Shown: piece by piece, positions 1 to 8,728 of the stretch
How positions within the stretch are numbered: the stretch's first letter is position 1
Layout: the number at the start of each line of letters is the position of its first letter
Assembly (NCBI RefSeq): GCF_001658025.2
Contig: NZ_CP014007.2
Location: 5,022,001-5,086,000, forward strand
Length of the DNA: 64,000 bases
Reading direction: 5' to 3'
DNA from: Kosakonia oryzae
GTDB lineage: Bacteria > Pseudomonadota > Gammaproteobacteria > Enterobacterales > Enterobacteriaceae
Position numbers and translations under genes: made by a program
The notes under the pieces: model-generated
Seen by the model: only the letters and a program-made list of their open reading frames with translations
The model's database searches: none
What the model was told of the DNA's origin: nothing

Positions 1-50
1 AAATATTCACAGGTCTGCACGCCTGTAGCTTTAATACATTTATCAATGGA

Positions 51-2510
51 ATGAATATGCTTCTCCATCATGCTTTCAATAAAGTATTTATTGCCGTTAT
101 TACTGCACTATGGACCACCAGTACAATAGCGGTAACGGCCTACACGCCGCCGGAAAAAAACCGAATAAAAAGCATTAACGCTGCTGGTTCGGTCAATGAT
201 AATAAACGCATTGACTTTGTACTCGATGAAATAACCAACATCGGCCAGGATGTTATTGTGGTAGAAAAAGAAGATGCGGATATTTCAATAAAAAACAACT
301 CAACAATTTATTTAACTGATGTTCTTTTTAGTGCGGATTATAGTGGTTCCCTCTCTCTGGTGAATAACGGTGAGGTTTACAGCGAGGGAGGGTTGTTCCT
401 GTTCACACCGCAGAAAAACGCCACTCTGCACATGGAAAACAAGGGTACTTTAGTGATGAACTCGTTGTTTTCCGCCTCGTTAGGCGAGGCTTCCTCCTTC
501 AGCTTAATCAACAGGGGGAAGATGCTCACCACCGACAATGACCTCATTCTGTTGCACTCCGCACGGGACGGCGATGTGAATATCAACAACAGCGGCACGA
601 TGCATTCAGATAATTATGGTGTTCTGCACTTTTACCCCATCAGCGCAAATAAAATAAATGTCAGTAATACGGGTGAAATTTCCGGCGCCAGAAAAACCCT
701 CTTTTTTGCTACGGAGAATAGTGATGTTAACATCATCAACTCAGGGCTTATTTCAGCAACAGATGCCGGTTATTTTGCTATCGGTGTGAATGGACAACGA
801 TCGTTTACCCTGACGCTTGAAAAAGGCTGGCAGATTGACGGTGCGGTCAATATTGATGACGCTTATGACAGTAAAAATAATACCGTCAGAAATAACAGGC
901 TGGTATTAAGCGGTAACGGCGACTCCTCCCTTTCATTATCACGGTTTTTAAATACGGACGATATTAATGCCAGCAATAGCAGCGCGATCACCGGTATTAA
1001 TTATCTGGAAAAAGAGGGGGATGCCATATGGACGCTGAAAGATAAACAAACCTCCGGGGGTTTTGAGCAGGTTCAGATAAATCAGGGCGCAATCGTGCTT
1101 GATAACGCCACGCTACTGATGAAGGACGCCACAAAAGCCGTCGTCAATAACGCCAGGATTATTATAAATGGCGATGCGGTTATTGAGGGCAGCCTGAAAA
1201 ATGCCGGAACACTCTCTACCGGTAGAGAAAAAGAGATCAACACGCTGATTATTAAAGGCAATTACGAAGGAATCAGCGGCAGTACACTCGTTTTTAATGC
1301 CACACAGAGCAGCGATCCCGCAGCCACAGGCCAGATGGTTATTGCGGGCGATCTCAGCGGAAGTACGCGCGTACAGGTCAAGCGCCTGGGCGGCAGGCGC
1401 GCCAGCGCAATAGAAGGTAGCGGGCTGATTGCCGTGGTCGGGAAAACTGACGGCGAGTTCCGTCAGGGCGATCGTATAGTCGCTGGCGCATACGATTACA
1501 CGCTGCAAAGCGCCAAAGACCAGACGGCAACCTACTGGTCTCTGACCAGCGCACTTCCTGCACTGGGAAGTAGCGCGATACGCCCGGAAGCCGGCCTGTA
1601 TGGCACCAACCTGGCGGCGGCCAACAGCCTGTTTGCTACGCGCCTGCAAGATCGCCAGGCGAACGGTGAGGAGACAGCATCCGGCCTGTGGCTGCGTAAT
1701 ACCGGCGGTTATAGCGGCCAGTTCACGCCAGGCAACCAACTTGATATCCGCAGCAATCGCTATGTTGCACAGTTAGGCGGCAACATTGCCCAGTGGAACA
1801 CGGATAAAGAACGTTACCAACTGGGCATTATGGCAGGCTACGCAAGGGAAAAGAGCCACGCACAAAACCGCTATAACGGTAACCACGCAAGCAGCATTAT
1901 CAGCGGTTACAGCGCAGGTATTTACGCAACGTGGTTGCAGAATAACGACACGCGCGAAGGTGCATATGTAGATAGCTGGGCGCAGTACAACTGGTTCGAT
2001 AACACCCTTTCCGGCGATACGCTGGAAACCGAGACCTGGAAATCCCGCGGCTTCACGGCGGCGGTTGAATCCGGCTATAGCTGGCAACTGGTGGGCAGCC
2101 GAAATAACGGTCTCTATCTTCAGCCAAAGGCGCAACTGACCTGGATGGGCGTCAAGGCGAATTCGCTTACTGAGGCCAACGGCACCGTGGTCGAAAACAA
2201 AGGGAGCAACAACGTGCAGACACGCGCTGGTGTGCGGCTGTATGGACACCTTACGCTGGATAAAAACCTGCATCGCACCTTTCAGCCCTTCGCCGAAGTG
2301 AACTGGCTGCATAACACCAGGAAGTTCGGCGCATCTCTTGATGGCACGCGGGTTGATCTAACGGACAGCCATAATGCAGTCGAAATGAAAACGGGAGTAG
2401 AGGGTCAGTTTACGCAGAATTTCTCACTGCGCGGCAGCGTGGGCGTGCAGGCCGGGAATAAAAGCGATCGGGAAACGTCGGCAATGCTGGAGGTAAAACT
2501 GTTCTTCTGA
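51..2510 (+). CDS. Autotransporter (type Va) outer membrane protein
   Basis: An 819-residue protein with a cleavable signal peptide (hydrophobic run ending near residue 28), a passenger to about residue 500 rich in short repeating strands of the 'INNSGTM' kind expected of a beta-helix, and a C-terminal autotransporter barrel from about residue 540 ('SGLWLRNTGGYSGQF') to a terminal 'EVKLFF' ending in Phe, the usual signal for outer membrane assembly. The passenger half is AT-rich while the barrel half has normal GC, so passenger and barrel may have different histories. A second ATG at position 57 has better spacing from the weak GGA upstream. I see no protease or esterase motif, so adhesion or aggregation is only a family-level guess. 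It converges on pdeC. Confidence 0.85.
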   Translation: MNMLLHHAFNKVFIAVITALWTTSTIAVTAYTPPEKNRIKSINAAGSVNDNKRIDFVLDEITNIGQDVIVVEKEDADISIKNNSTIYLTDVLFSADYSGSLSLVNNGEVYSEGGLFLFTPQKNATLHMENKGTLVMNSLFSASLGEASSFSLINRGKMLTTDNDLILLHSARDGDVNINNSGTMHSDNYGVLHFYPISANKINVSNTGEISGARKTLFFATENSDVNIINSGLISATDAGYFAIGVNGQRSFTLTLEKGWQIDGAVNIDDAYDSKNNTVRNNRLVLSGNGDSSLSLSRFLNTDDINASNSSAITGINYLEKEGDAIWTLKDKQTSGGFEQVQINQGAIVLDNATLLMKDATKAVVNNARIIINGDAVIEGSLKNAGTLSTGREKEINTLIIKGNYEGISGSTLVFNATQSSDPAATGQMVIAGDLSGSTRVQVKRLGGRRASAIEGSGLIAVVGKTDGEFRQGDRIVAGAYDYTLQSAKDQTATYWSLTSALPALGSSAIRPEAGLYGTNLAAANSLFATRLQDRQANGEETASGLWLRNTGGYSGQFTPGNQLDIRSNRYVAQLGGNIAQWNTDKERYQLGIMAGYAREKSHAQNRYNGNHASSIISGYSAGIYATWLQNNDTREGAYVDSWAQYNWFDNTLSGDTLETETWKSRGFTAAVESGYSWQLVGSRNNGLYLQPKAQLTWMGVKANSLTEANGTVVENKGSNNVQTRAGVRLYGHLTLDKNLHRTFQPFAEVNWLHNTRKFGASLDGTRVDLTDSHNAVEMKTGVEGQFTQNFSLRGSVGVQAGNKSDRETSAMLEVKLFF

Positions 2511-2529
2511 TGGGGTACGCGGCCCGCCA

Positions 2530-4101
2530 TCATTTTAATGAGGGCGGATGCCGCACCCAGAGTTTAAAGTCATCAGGCGACAACGCTCTGGCAAAGTGCC
2601 AGCCCTGGCAGAACTGTACGCCGCGCTTCAGCAGCCAGCTTACCTGCTCTGCCGTCTCCACCCCTTCGGCAATAATCTTCAGGCGCAGACTCTGCGCCAT
2701 CTCAATAATATGTTCAGCAATCAGATGACTGGTGCTGTTGGTGGTCAGCGTGTCGATAAAAGATTTGTCGATTTTCAGGATATCAACATTCAACGAATAG
2801 AGGTTGTGCAGGTTGGAATAGCCGGTACCGAAATCATCAATCGCCACTTCATAACCCGCCTGACGAAACGCCTGAATCACCGGCGTGGTTTTTGGCACAT
2901 CGATAAACCCGCGCTCCGTAACTTCGATCTTAATCTGCTCCGCGCGTACCGCATGTTCCCTGGTCTTATTGGAAATCAGTGAAATAAGACGCGAAGAGTG
3001 AAAATCCGCAGCCGATAAGTTAATCGAAATATAAAGATGCGGCACCACCGCCAGGAAGTCGCCGAGATCGCTAAACACTTCATCGACGACATAATCCGTG
3101 ATGCGTTCGATCATCCCCTCTTTTTCCGCCAGCGGAATAAATTCCGCCGGGCTCATCACCTGGCCATTAAAACCCGGCCAGCGTAACAACGCCTCAGCGC
3201 CGACGCAGGTGCCATTTTTAATATCGATAATCGGTTGATAGTGGAGTCGAAGCTGGCGTTTGGTTAACGCGCGGTGGAGCATACGGCGGGGCGAGTTAAA
3301 TTCTTGTCGTGTTCGTGACCACACGAAACAAAGGAGCACGCTGCAAATTAGCCCCAGCGGTAGCAGCAGCATCACCTGACGATACAGCGCCTGAAAATAG
3401 TGCGCATTAGAGGTCGAAACAATAATAGCAATCGGACGTTTATCCGAATGCGCAATGGTGTAAAAACGCCCGTCCTGCTGGAAGGTTGATACCTTGTTGT
3501 GAATCAGCTTCTTCAGCGTCTCCAGGGGCGCGCTTTTACTGAGGGAGAAAAATAATTCGCTCACGGTGTCGTAGACGCCATAAGCCAGCGAGTTATCTTC
3601 CGATGCGACATCGCTATAGGAAAGAGGATTGATCACCGCAACGTAATTACCGCGCCGCATATAGACCATTTTATAACCGGCATAAAATGGGGTATTGCGG
3701 TAATAATAAATAGCAATGTCTGGCGAGCGTTTATACTCTGCGGGCGCGATAGCATACGATTGCGCGGGGACAATAACGCTGGAGCATAAAAATTGGTCGC
3801 CATGCGCATAAATGAGATCGGCAACATACAAACTGCTGCGCACAATATCCAGCATCGCTTTACGATGCTCCAGCGAGCATATCTGACCGTGAAATTTTTC
3901 CGCCGCGGCACGAACGCTATCCACTTGCTGGATAACCACTTCAGTTTTATTTAACGCCAGTTGGGCAAAAGAACGGAGCTGGGAGGCAGTTTCATTTACT
4001 GCTCGGATATGTGCAAACCATAGCGACAGCATCACCGGCAGGATGACTCCTATGATGATCCCGACGACTCTGAGCATCTTGCGACGCACGCTATGATTCA
4101 T
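2530..4101 (-). CDS. pdeC: Cyclic-di-GMP phosphodiesterase with CSS sensor domain
   Basis: A 523-residue inner membrane protein. A first membrane segment lies at about residues 11-28, then a periplasmic CSS domain with Cys75 and Cys106 ('FLCSS'), a second segment near 240-262, and a cytoplasmic EAL domain from about 280. The EAL residues needed for hydrolysis are all visible: the Glu of 'GAEALLRW', the Asn of 'ISINLS', the Glu of 'IEVTE', 'DDFGTGYSNL', 'LKIDKS' and 'AEGVETAEQ'. Sequence and place (next to yjcB on the ssb side) match E. coli PdeC/YjcC, which hydrolyses c-di-GMP to pGpG. In CSS-EAL proteins the two cysteines are known to form a DsbA/DsbB-linked disulfide that restrains activity. 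In E. coli soxS/soxR lie on the other side; here the autotransporter does. Confidence 0.93.
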   Translation of the reverse strand: MNHSVRRKMLRVVGIIIGVILPVMLSLWFAHIRAVNETASQLRSFAQLALNKTEVVIQQVDSVRAAAEKFHGQICSLEHRKAMLDIVRSSLYVADLIYAHGDQFLCSSVIVPAQSYAIAPAEYKRSPDIAIYYYRNTPFYAGYKMVYMRRGNYVAVINPLSYSDVASEDNSLAYGVYDTVSELFFSLSKSAPLETLKKLIHNKVSTFQQDGRFYTIAHSDKRPIAIIVSTSNAHYFQALYRQVMLLLPLGLICSVLLCFVWSRTRQEFNSPRRMLHRALTKRQLRLHYQPIIDIKNGTCVGAEALLRWPGFNGQVMSPAEFIPLAEKEGMIERITDYVVDEVFSDLGDFLAVVPHLYISINLSAADFHSSRLISLISNKTREHAVRAEQIKIEVTERGFIDVPKTTPVIQAFRQAGYEVAIDDFGTGYSNLHNLYSLNVDILKIDKSFIDTLTTNSTSHLIAEHIIEMAQSLRLKIIAEGVETAEQVSWLLKRGVQFCQGWHFARALSPDDFKLWVRHPPSLK

Positions 4102-4440
4102 GTCCGCCTATATCCACGCATTTATTGTGCCTTTTTAATGTACGGCAGGATGCTTTGATAAACAGGTGATTACGTTGCATGAATCACACGACATTAGCAA
4201 CTGACTTTTCTCATTAAAAACCTAATATTTGGTTATGACGAGAATATTCGACCGTAAGGTAAACTCAAAGTGCGCCCAATGTTTATATTAAGGAAAATAT
4301 TTATCCATTCGTTATGGGGTGTTTTCACTTAATACAACACAGTATCCCTGATTAAGCCAAACTCACCGCAGGATAAAAAATGGTGCAGCCTGTCGGGTAT
4401 TTTTTCATCTAATGAATGACATTCCTTCATCTTTGCGTAT
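4102..4440. other. Intergenic region between pdeC and the diguanylate cyclase
   Basis: About 340 AT-rich bases upstream of pdeC and downstream of the cyclase gene, both on the minus strand. It must carry the pdeC promoter, but I see no clear operator, terminator hairpin or small gene. Confidence 0.5.
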
Positions 4441-5847
4441 TTATTTATAAAAAGCGCTGGCGACCACTGTTTTACTGCGTCCGTTACGTTTTGCATCGTA
4501 CAGCGCGTTGTCGGCAAGCGTAAGTAAAACTGAAGTATCTGTCTGCTCTCCGCACACGAATACTAAACCTGCGCTAAAGGATAATGGGATCTTTTCACAG
4601 CCGCTTAACAACGGTGAACGGGCTAATGCCGCACGAATTTTTTGGCTAAAACGCAGCGCATTTTTACGATCGGCGTGCGGCATCAAAATCAGAAATTCCT
4701 CACCACCCAGGCGACCAAAGAGATAAGACGGATCGCTATGCTCACGAATCTGGTCACAAAAATGCACCAGCGCTGCGTCGCCCGTCAGATGTCCCCAGCG
4801 ATCATTGATATTTTTGAAGTGGTCCAGATCCAGCATTAACAGACTGAAATGGCTACGGGAATCCTCAGGTTTGCACTGTACCAGCGCCTCCTTTAACTTC
4901 CGTAGCATAGCGAAACGATTATAGCAGCCGGTCAAATCGTCAATCGTTGCTTTTTTCTCCAGTTGCCGCTCCACTTTTTTACGCTCGGTGATATCCAGGC
5001 CAATACTCAGGATCGAGCGGTCAGGCAGTAAAATATTTGACCAAAGCACGGTCAGCACCTGGCCATCGCGCCGTATCGGATGCCACTCATGCATATCGAC
5101 GGCGGGCGAAGTATTAATCGAAGAGCGAATTTTCTGGCGCATCTCCGGATCGGGGAAAAAGAGTGCTAATGGATCGGGCTGCTGATTAAGCTCGTTAATA
5201 TTCCAGCCAAATAAACGTTCACATTCGCCATTCCATAAAATACAGCGATTCGTTTTATCGAAAGAATTCATTAAAACCGGGGCACGATCGAACAGTGCTT
5301 TATATTGCGTCACGACGCGCTGCATTTCTTTAGCGGCACGTTCTCTGACAAGAATTTCCTCCATATAATCTTTAAGCTTCTCCACCAGAATAATAACCAC
5401 GTTCTTGATTATTGACAGTGAAGGCAAAGGATAGGCAAACGCTAAAAAGAAATAACCTTTGACACTCGTATCTCTATAATTCAGCTTACATAATATGCCG
5501 CTTTGCAATTTATTGGTGGTGAATGACTGTGTCGGAAATAATAATTTCCCGACATGCCGTCGCCAACATATAACGCGCCATGCGCGCTGATTACGACGCA
5601 GTTGCAACTGTTCCAGCAGGGTCTGTGCATCGCGGAGCGTACACGCCACCTCTCCGTTGCAGGCTATCTGCCATGCGTCGTCCTGCTCGATCACCACCCA
5701 GGCAAGATGCGCGCCCAGGGACGCATTGATGACCGATAATATATCTTCCATGGAGCGTTGTGCAGCGAGCCACGGCATCAACTTCGCCAGAAGCGTCAAC
5801 GCCGCAGCACCGTCTCCTAAAGAAACGGCTAAATTCTCTGTTTTCAT
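4441..5847 (-). CDS. PAS-GGDEF diguanylate cyclase
   Basis: Reading from the ATG at 5847 gives 468 residues. The N-terminal ~180 residues resemble a GAF-like sensor without a clear match; a PAS domain follows ('LMNSFDKTNRCILWNGECE' to 'GLDITERKK'), then a GGDEF domain with 'RLGGEEF', 'DLDHFKNIND' and 'DNALYDAKRNGRSK'. The active-site signature is intact, so it should make c-di-GMP from two GTP. The inhibitory I-site (RxxD before the signature) is absent: the aligned positions hold Asp and Tyr. The frame stays open to an ATG at 5967, which would add 40 residues, but that start has no ribosome site. The gene lies between yjcB and pdeC, where E. coli has none, placing a cyclase beside a phosphodiesterase. 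Confidence 0.87.
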   Translation of the reverse strand: MKTENLAVSLGDGAAALTLLAKLMPWLAAQRSMEDILSVINASLGAHLAWVVIEQDDAWQIACNGEVACTLRDAQTLLEQLQLRRNQRAWRVICWRRHVGKLLFPTQSFTTNKLQSGILCKLNYRDTSVKGYFFLAFAYPLPSLSIIKNVVIILVEKLKDYMEEILVRERAAKEMQRVVTQYKALFDRAPVLMNSFDKTNRCILWNGECERLFGWNINELNQQPDPLALFFPDPEMRQKIRSSINTSPAVDMHEWHPIRRDGQVLTVLWSNILLPDRSILSIGLDITERKKVERQLEKKATIDDLTGCYNRFAMLRKLKEALVQCKPEDSRSHFSLLMLDLDHFKNINDRWGHLTGDAALVHFCDQIREHSDPSYLFGRLGGEEFLILMPHADRKNALRFSQKIRAALARSPLLSGCEKIPLSFSAGLVFVCGEQTDTSVLLTLADNALYDAKRNGRSKTVVASAFYK

Positions 5848-6235
5848 TTTTTTCTTTTCGCAGGTTATTAACACCACACCGGCCTGCGATGATTTAATCA
5901 GGAAGAAAAAACACGCGCCCACAGTTGTCACGTAACGTAAACGCGCGCCGCGCATAAACCGTGACAAGAAAGAATATATCGATAAAGATCAGAAGCCTGA
6001 ATAACCATCAACAGGTAAATAAAGCTTACAACACAAGCATAATATATGTTCTGCGTACTGTAAATATTGTGGCAATTAGGTTGCTAAATATCACTTTAAT
6101 ATATGAATAATTTCAGAGTTAATTCCCGCAAGTGCTAAGCAATATATTCTGGCGAAAAGTCGTGATTACCCCCACCAAAATTAGTAGGAATCACCTGCAA
6201 AAGATGCTTTTTCCACTGGCGAATAAATCATCAAA

Positions 6236-6251
6236 TGTGATACAGTTCACA
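6236..6251. promoter_or_regulatory. CRP-type binding site upstream of yjcB
   Basis: TGTGA-TACAGT-TCACA, a perfect match to the TGTGA-N6-TCACA consensus. It lies 125 bases before the yjcB start and also upstream of the divergent cyclase gene, so either or both could be controlled by cAMP-CRP. Confidence 0.65.
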
Positions 6252-6375
6252 CATTCTTGAAACGGCCATGCCGTTTCACATTGTTGTACTACTTCTGCGG
6301 ACTTCTGCGTCATCTTTGCCACTCGTGCGTAACGCCTGGTCCGCCCGGTATTCGATTCTTTCTGAGGATGGTTTC

Positions 6376-6657
6376 ATGGCTACCTTTACCACCAGCGTGG
6401 TTCTGTTGCGCTGGCAGTTATTGAGCGCAGTGTTGATGTTTATGGCCAGCACGCTGAATATTCGCTTCCGTCGGGCTGATTATATCGGTCTGGCAGTGAT
6501 CAGCAGCGGCATGGGTTTAGCGGCGGCGTGCTGGTTTGCGACCGGTCTGCTGGGCATTACAGTAATGGATCTCACCAACATCTGGCACAACGTGGTGCAG
6601 GCCATGGCGGACGTCTCGAGTAAAGCCCCGCCAGACTGGCCGATGGTCATTACCTGA
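6376..6657 (+). CDS. yjcB: Small inner membrane protein YjcB
   Basis: 93 residues, the same length as E. coli YjcB, and closely similar over its whole length ('VVLLRWQLLSAV', 'ASTLNIRFRRADYIGLAVIS', 'WPMVIT' at the C-terminus). Three hydrophobic segments predict an integral inner membrane protein of unknown function. The start at 6376 has a GAGGAT ribosome site 6 bases upstream; an upstream extension of the frame to 6268 has none and is not conserved. In E. coli it lies between ssb and pdeC with the same relative orientation, so it marks the left border of the accessory block. Confidence 0.9.
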   Translation: MATFTTSVVLLRWQLLSAVLMFMASTLNIRFRRADYIGLAVISSGMGLAAACWFATGLLGITVMDLTNIWHNVVQAMADVSSKAPPDWPMVIT

Positions 6658-6660
6658 TAA

Positions 6661-6687
6661 AAAAAGCGCCTGCGGGCGCTTTTTTTG
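6661..6687. terminator. Rho-independent terminator after yjcB
   Basis: Stem AGCGCC/GGCGCT with a 4-base loop, flanked by an A-run and a T-run, so it can act in both directions. It closes yjcB and could stop minus-strand transcription from the accessory block. Confidence 0.8.
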
Positions 6688-6813
6688 TCTGCAGATGGCT
6701 GCGTTCTGGCGGGGAAACTATCGGGTAGCGAACTACCTCAACGAAAACCGTAATATTTACCCGCCAGCGCCGGGTAAAAGAGACAAAACGAGAAGAAATA
6801 GTATAGGTGAGGA

Positions 6814-7245
6814 TTAAATTCCACACTTATGTAACTTAATAACACCACCTTCAGAATAAGACTGTACGAAATCGGGATCAGAAATCCAAAAATATTTTGA
6901 TCTCTTATTGTCGTAAAATCCTTTCCAGCGCAACTCCCCTTTTTGCTTGATAAAGCTAAGTTCTGCTACCGGTTTTATCTGGCTTATATTTTTCCAGTCG
7001 AAATTCATGCCACCTCTGCCAAGATCTGCAACACTATCATAGTAAATATTAATTTTATTTTTATCGATTTCCTTTGCATGTATATTTATAACTATCTGAT
7101 TATCATTAACAATAAGTGAATTGGGTTTGTCATTGATATTGATAGAGAAACCATCATCATCACAAGTAGTACCCCACCTACCAAAATTTGAGTTTGCATG
7201 CGTTGTCACGGAAATGAATAACAGAATAAAAGGCCAAATTTTCAT
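6814..7245 (-). CDS. AT-rich secreted protein of unknown function
   Basis: 143 residues with an N-terminal signal peptide (residues 1 to about 17, 'FILLFISVTTHA'). The mature part has two cysteines, in 'GTTCDDDG' near the start and 'LHKCGI' at the end, well placed for a single disulfide, and many beta-prone stretches ('NQIVINIHAKEI', 'LRWKGFYD'). I do not recognise the family. It is far more AT-rich than its neighbours, uses many AAA/ATA/AAT codons, and stands alone at the left edge of the accessory block, all consistent with recent transfer. A small periplasmic protein such as an inhibitor or immunity protein is possible, but nothing in the sequence proves it. Confidence 0.6.
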   Translation of the reverse strand: MKIWPFILLFISVTTHANSNFGRWGTTCDDDGFSININDKPNSLIVNDNQIVINIHAKEIDKNKINIYYDSVADLGRGGMNFDWKNISQIKPVAELSFIKQKGELRWKGFYDNKRSKYFWISDPDFVQSYSEGGVIKLHKCGI

Positions 7246-7438
7246 TATTTATGACTCCATAACAGTTGTAATATATCCAATATCCAGATGAAGGTCAGTC
7301 CTTCCCGTTTTGATTTTGCAGACTGACCAGATCTGCCTGGTGGAAGGATTGCCCATTCATAACTCAATATATCTAATGCGCCATCAATGTCGCCAGAAAT
7401 GATTTTTTCTTAAGAGTCTTTTCTTTTATATTTGAAAA

Positions 7439-7738
7439 TTAAAACGCTAAATTCATCTTAAGATTTTGGGGTGGAATCAATAATACCAGCATCTGCACAG
7501 AGAACGGTTGTACTTCAGCATGATTACGGAACTGTGCTTGTTTTAGAATAATGGCGCGGCTGTCGGCGTTGAAGTAGCCTTGACCCGGTGAGATATCGGC
7601 CACACCGACAGCGGATATGTTAGCGTCATGACTGCCCGCGGGATGTCTGAGTACGATTTTTCATGCTTTGATGGTGTTGGCCCGGCTAGCGCACTTAAAG
7701 CTTAAGAGCGATTGACACTGAGGCAGCACTTTCGCCAT
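7439..7738 (-). pseudogene. Probable gene remnant interrupted by an in-frame TGA
   Basis: On the minus strand an ATG at 7738 opens a frame of 100 codons to a TAA at 7439 with one interruption, a TGA at 7661-7663. Downstream of that stop the translation reads like a real protein ('GVADISPGQGYFNADSRA', 'FSVQMLVLLIPPQ'). I cannot name the family. It lies in a 660-base stretch (7246-7906) without any intact gene. It is either a decayed gene or an ordinary chance frame; the non-random look of the C-terminal 70 codons favours decay. Confidence 0.35.
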
Positions 7739-7858
7739 CGGTGTGCTGCTGTTTCGTCTCGTCGAACCGGAAAAAACCTCACCCACAAATGGCGTCAATA
7801 ACGCCCGGCGCGATGTTATTCGCCGTGCGATGGCCTTTATTTTTGTCGGAATCTGAAG

Positions 7859-7890
7859 TGACGGGTTGCCTTACGGAGCCCGTCATTTTT
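7859..7890 (+). terminator. Stem-loop with T-run before the importer operon end
   Basis: TGACGGG/CCCGTCA stem with a 13-base loop and TTTTT on the plus strand. It has the form of a terminator for plus-strand transcripts entering from the left and stands 17 bases beyond the end of the minus-strand permease gene. Confidence 0.5.
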
Positions 7891-7906
7891 AGTGCAACCT
7901 GCCCGC

Positions 7907-8728
7907 TTATTTCCCCAGCTTCGACAGCATCTCGGGGCGCATAAACTTGTGGATCACCAGCATAAACAGCACCGACGGCACCAGCAGGATCAGCGCGGTG
8001 ATCGACGACACCTGGTAGTTGCCCGACATGCTGGCGGTATAAAGCAAAATAGGCAGCGTGGTAATATCCGGCGCGCCGACAAAGAAGGTAGCGGTAAACT
8101 CATCCAGCGATTCCAGAAACACAAAGATGCTGGCGGCAATCAGCCCCGGCGCGGCCTGCGGCAGAATAATATGGAAAAACGTATATACCGGCCCGGCGCC
8201 CAAATTGCGCGACGCGCGCGCCAGCAGCGGATCGAGCGATGAAAATGCCGCGACGCTTATCCAGATGGAATACATCAGCCCATGTACGCTGTGCACCAGC
8301 ACCACGCCGGCAATCGTGCCATTTAGCCCCCATTGATAAAACAGCCGCGCCACGTTCATATACACCGTCAGATTAGGAAACGCCTGCGGGATCAGAAACA
8401 GCAGCATAAAGAACGCACGACACGGCATACCGCGCTGGGCAAGCGCATAACCAGCCGGTACAGAGATGAGCAGGCAAACCAGCACCGCCAGCACGGCAAT
8501 CAACACGCTTATCGACAGCGAACCCGAAACATCGCTATATGGGCTAAACACCTGGCTCCAGTATTTCAGCCCCCACTGGCTCGGCAGCGTATGCGGGAAG
8601 AACCAGCTCTCCGCCACCGTCCAGATCAGCAGATTCAGCAGCGGGCCGAACAGCGCCAGCACCAGAAATGTCAGCAGCAGCGTTTGCAGCAGAAAACTAC
8701 CGCGCAGCTTTTCTCGGAAGGTCTTCAT
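7907..8728 (-). CDS. ABC importer permease, second subunit
   Basis: 273 residues with six predicted membrane spans and the cytoplasmic EAA-type loop 'ASRNLGAGPVYTFFHIILPQ', typical of the PotC/AfuB/PhnV branch of the binding-protein-dependent permeases. Its ATG overlaps the TGA of the upstream permease gene (ATGA), with an AGGAG site inside that gene, so the two are translationally coupled. Last gene of a four-gene minus-strand operon (ATPase, binding protein, two permeases). Membrane partner of the 8725-9558 product; the substrate is unknown. Confidence 0.88.
   Translation of the reverse strand: MKTFREKLRGSFLLQTLLLTFLVLALFGPLLNLLIWTVAESWFFPHTLPSQWGLKYWSQVFSPYSDVSGSLSISVLIAVLAVLVCLLISVPAGYALAQRGMPCRAFFMLLFLIPQAFPNLTVYMNVARLFYQWGLNGTIAGVVLVHSVHGLMYSIWISVAAFSSLDPLLARASRNLGAGPVYTFFHIILPQAAPGLIAASIFVFLESLDEFTATFFVGAPDITTLPILLYTASMSGNYQVSSITALILLVPSVLFMLVIHKFMRPEMLSKLGK

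Noticed and set aside
5848-5967. Longer start for the diguanylate cyclase
   Set aside because: The additional 40 residues have no ribosome site before them and look like read-through of the upstream region, though a membrane-like stretch means it is not fully excluded.
6695-6817. 40-codon frame just right of the yjcB terminator
   Set aside because: Has an ATG and stop but no ribosome site, overlaps the end of the orphan gene and shows no recognisable pattern; too weak to call.
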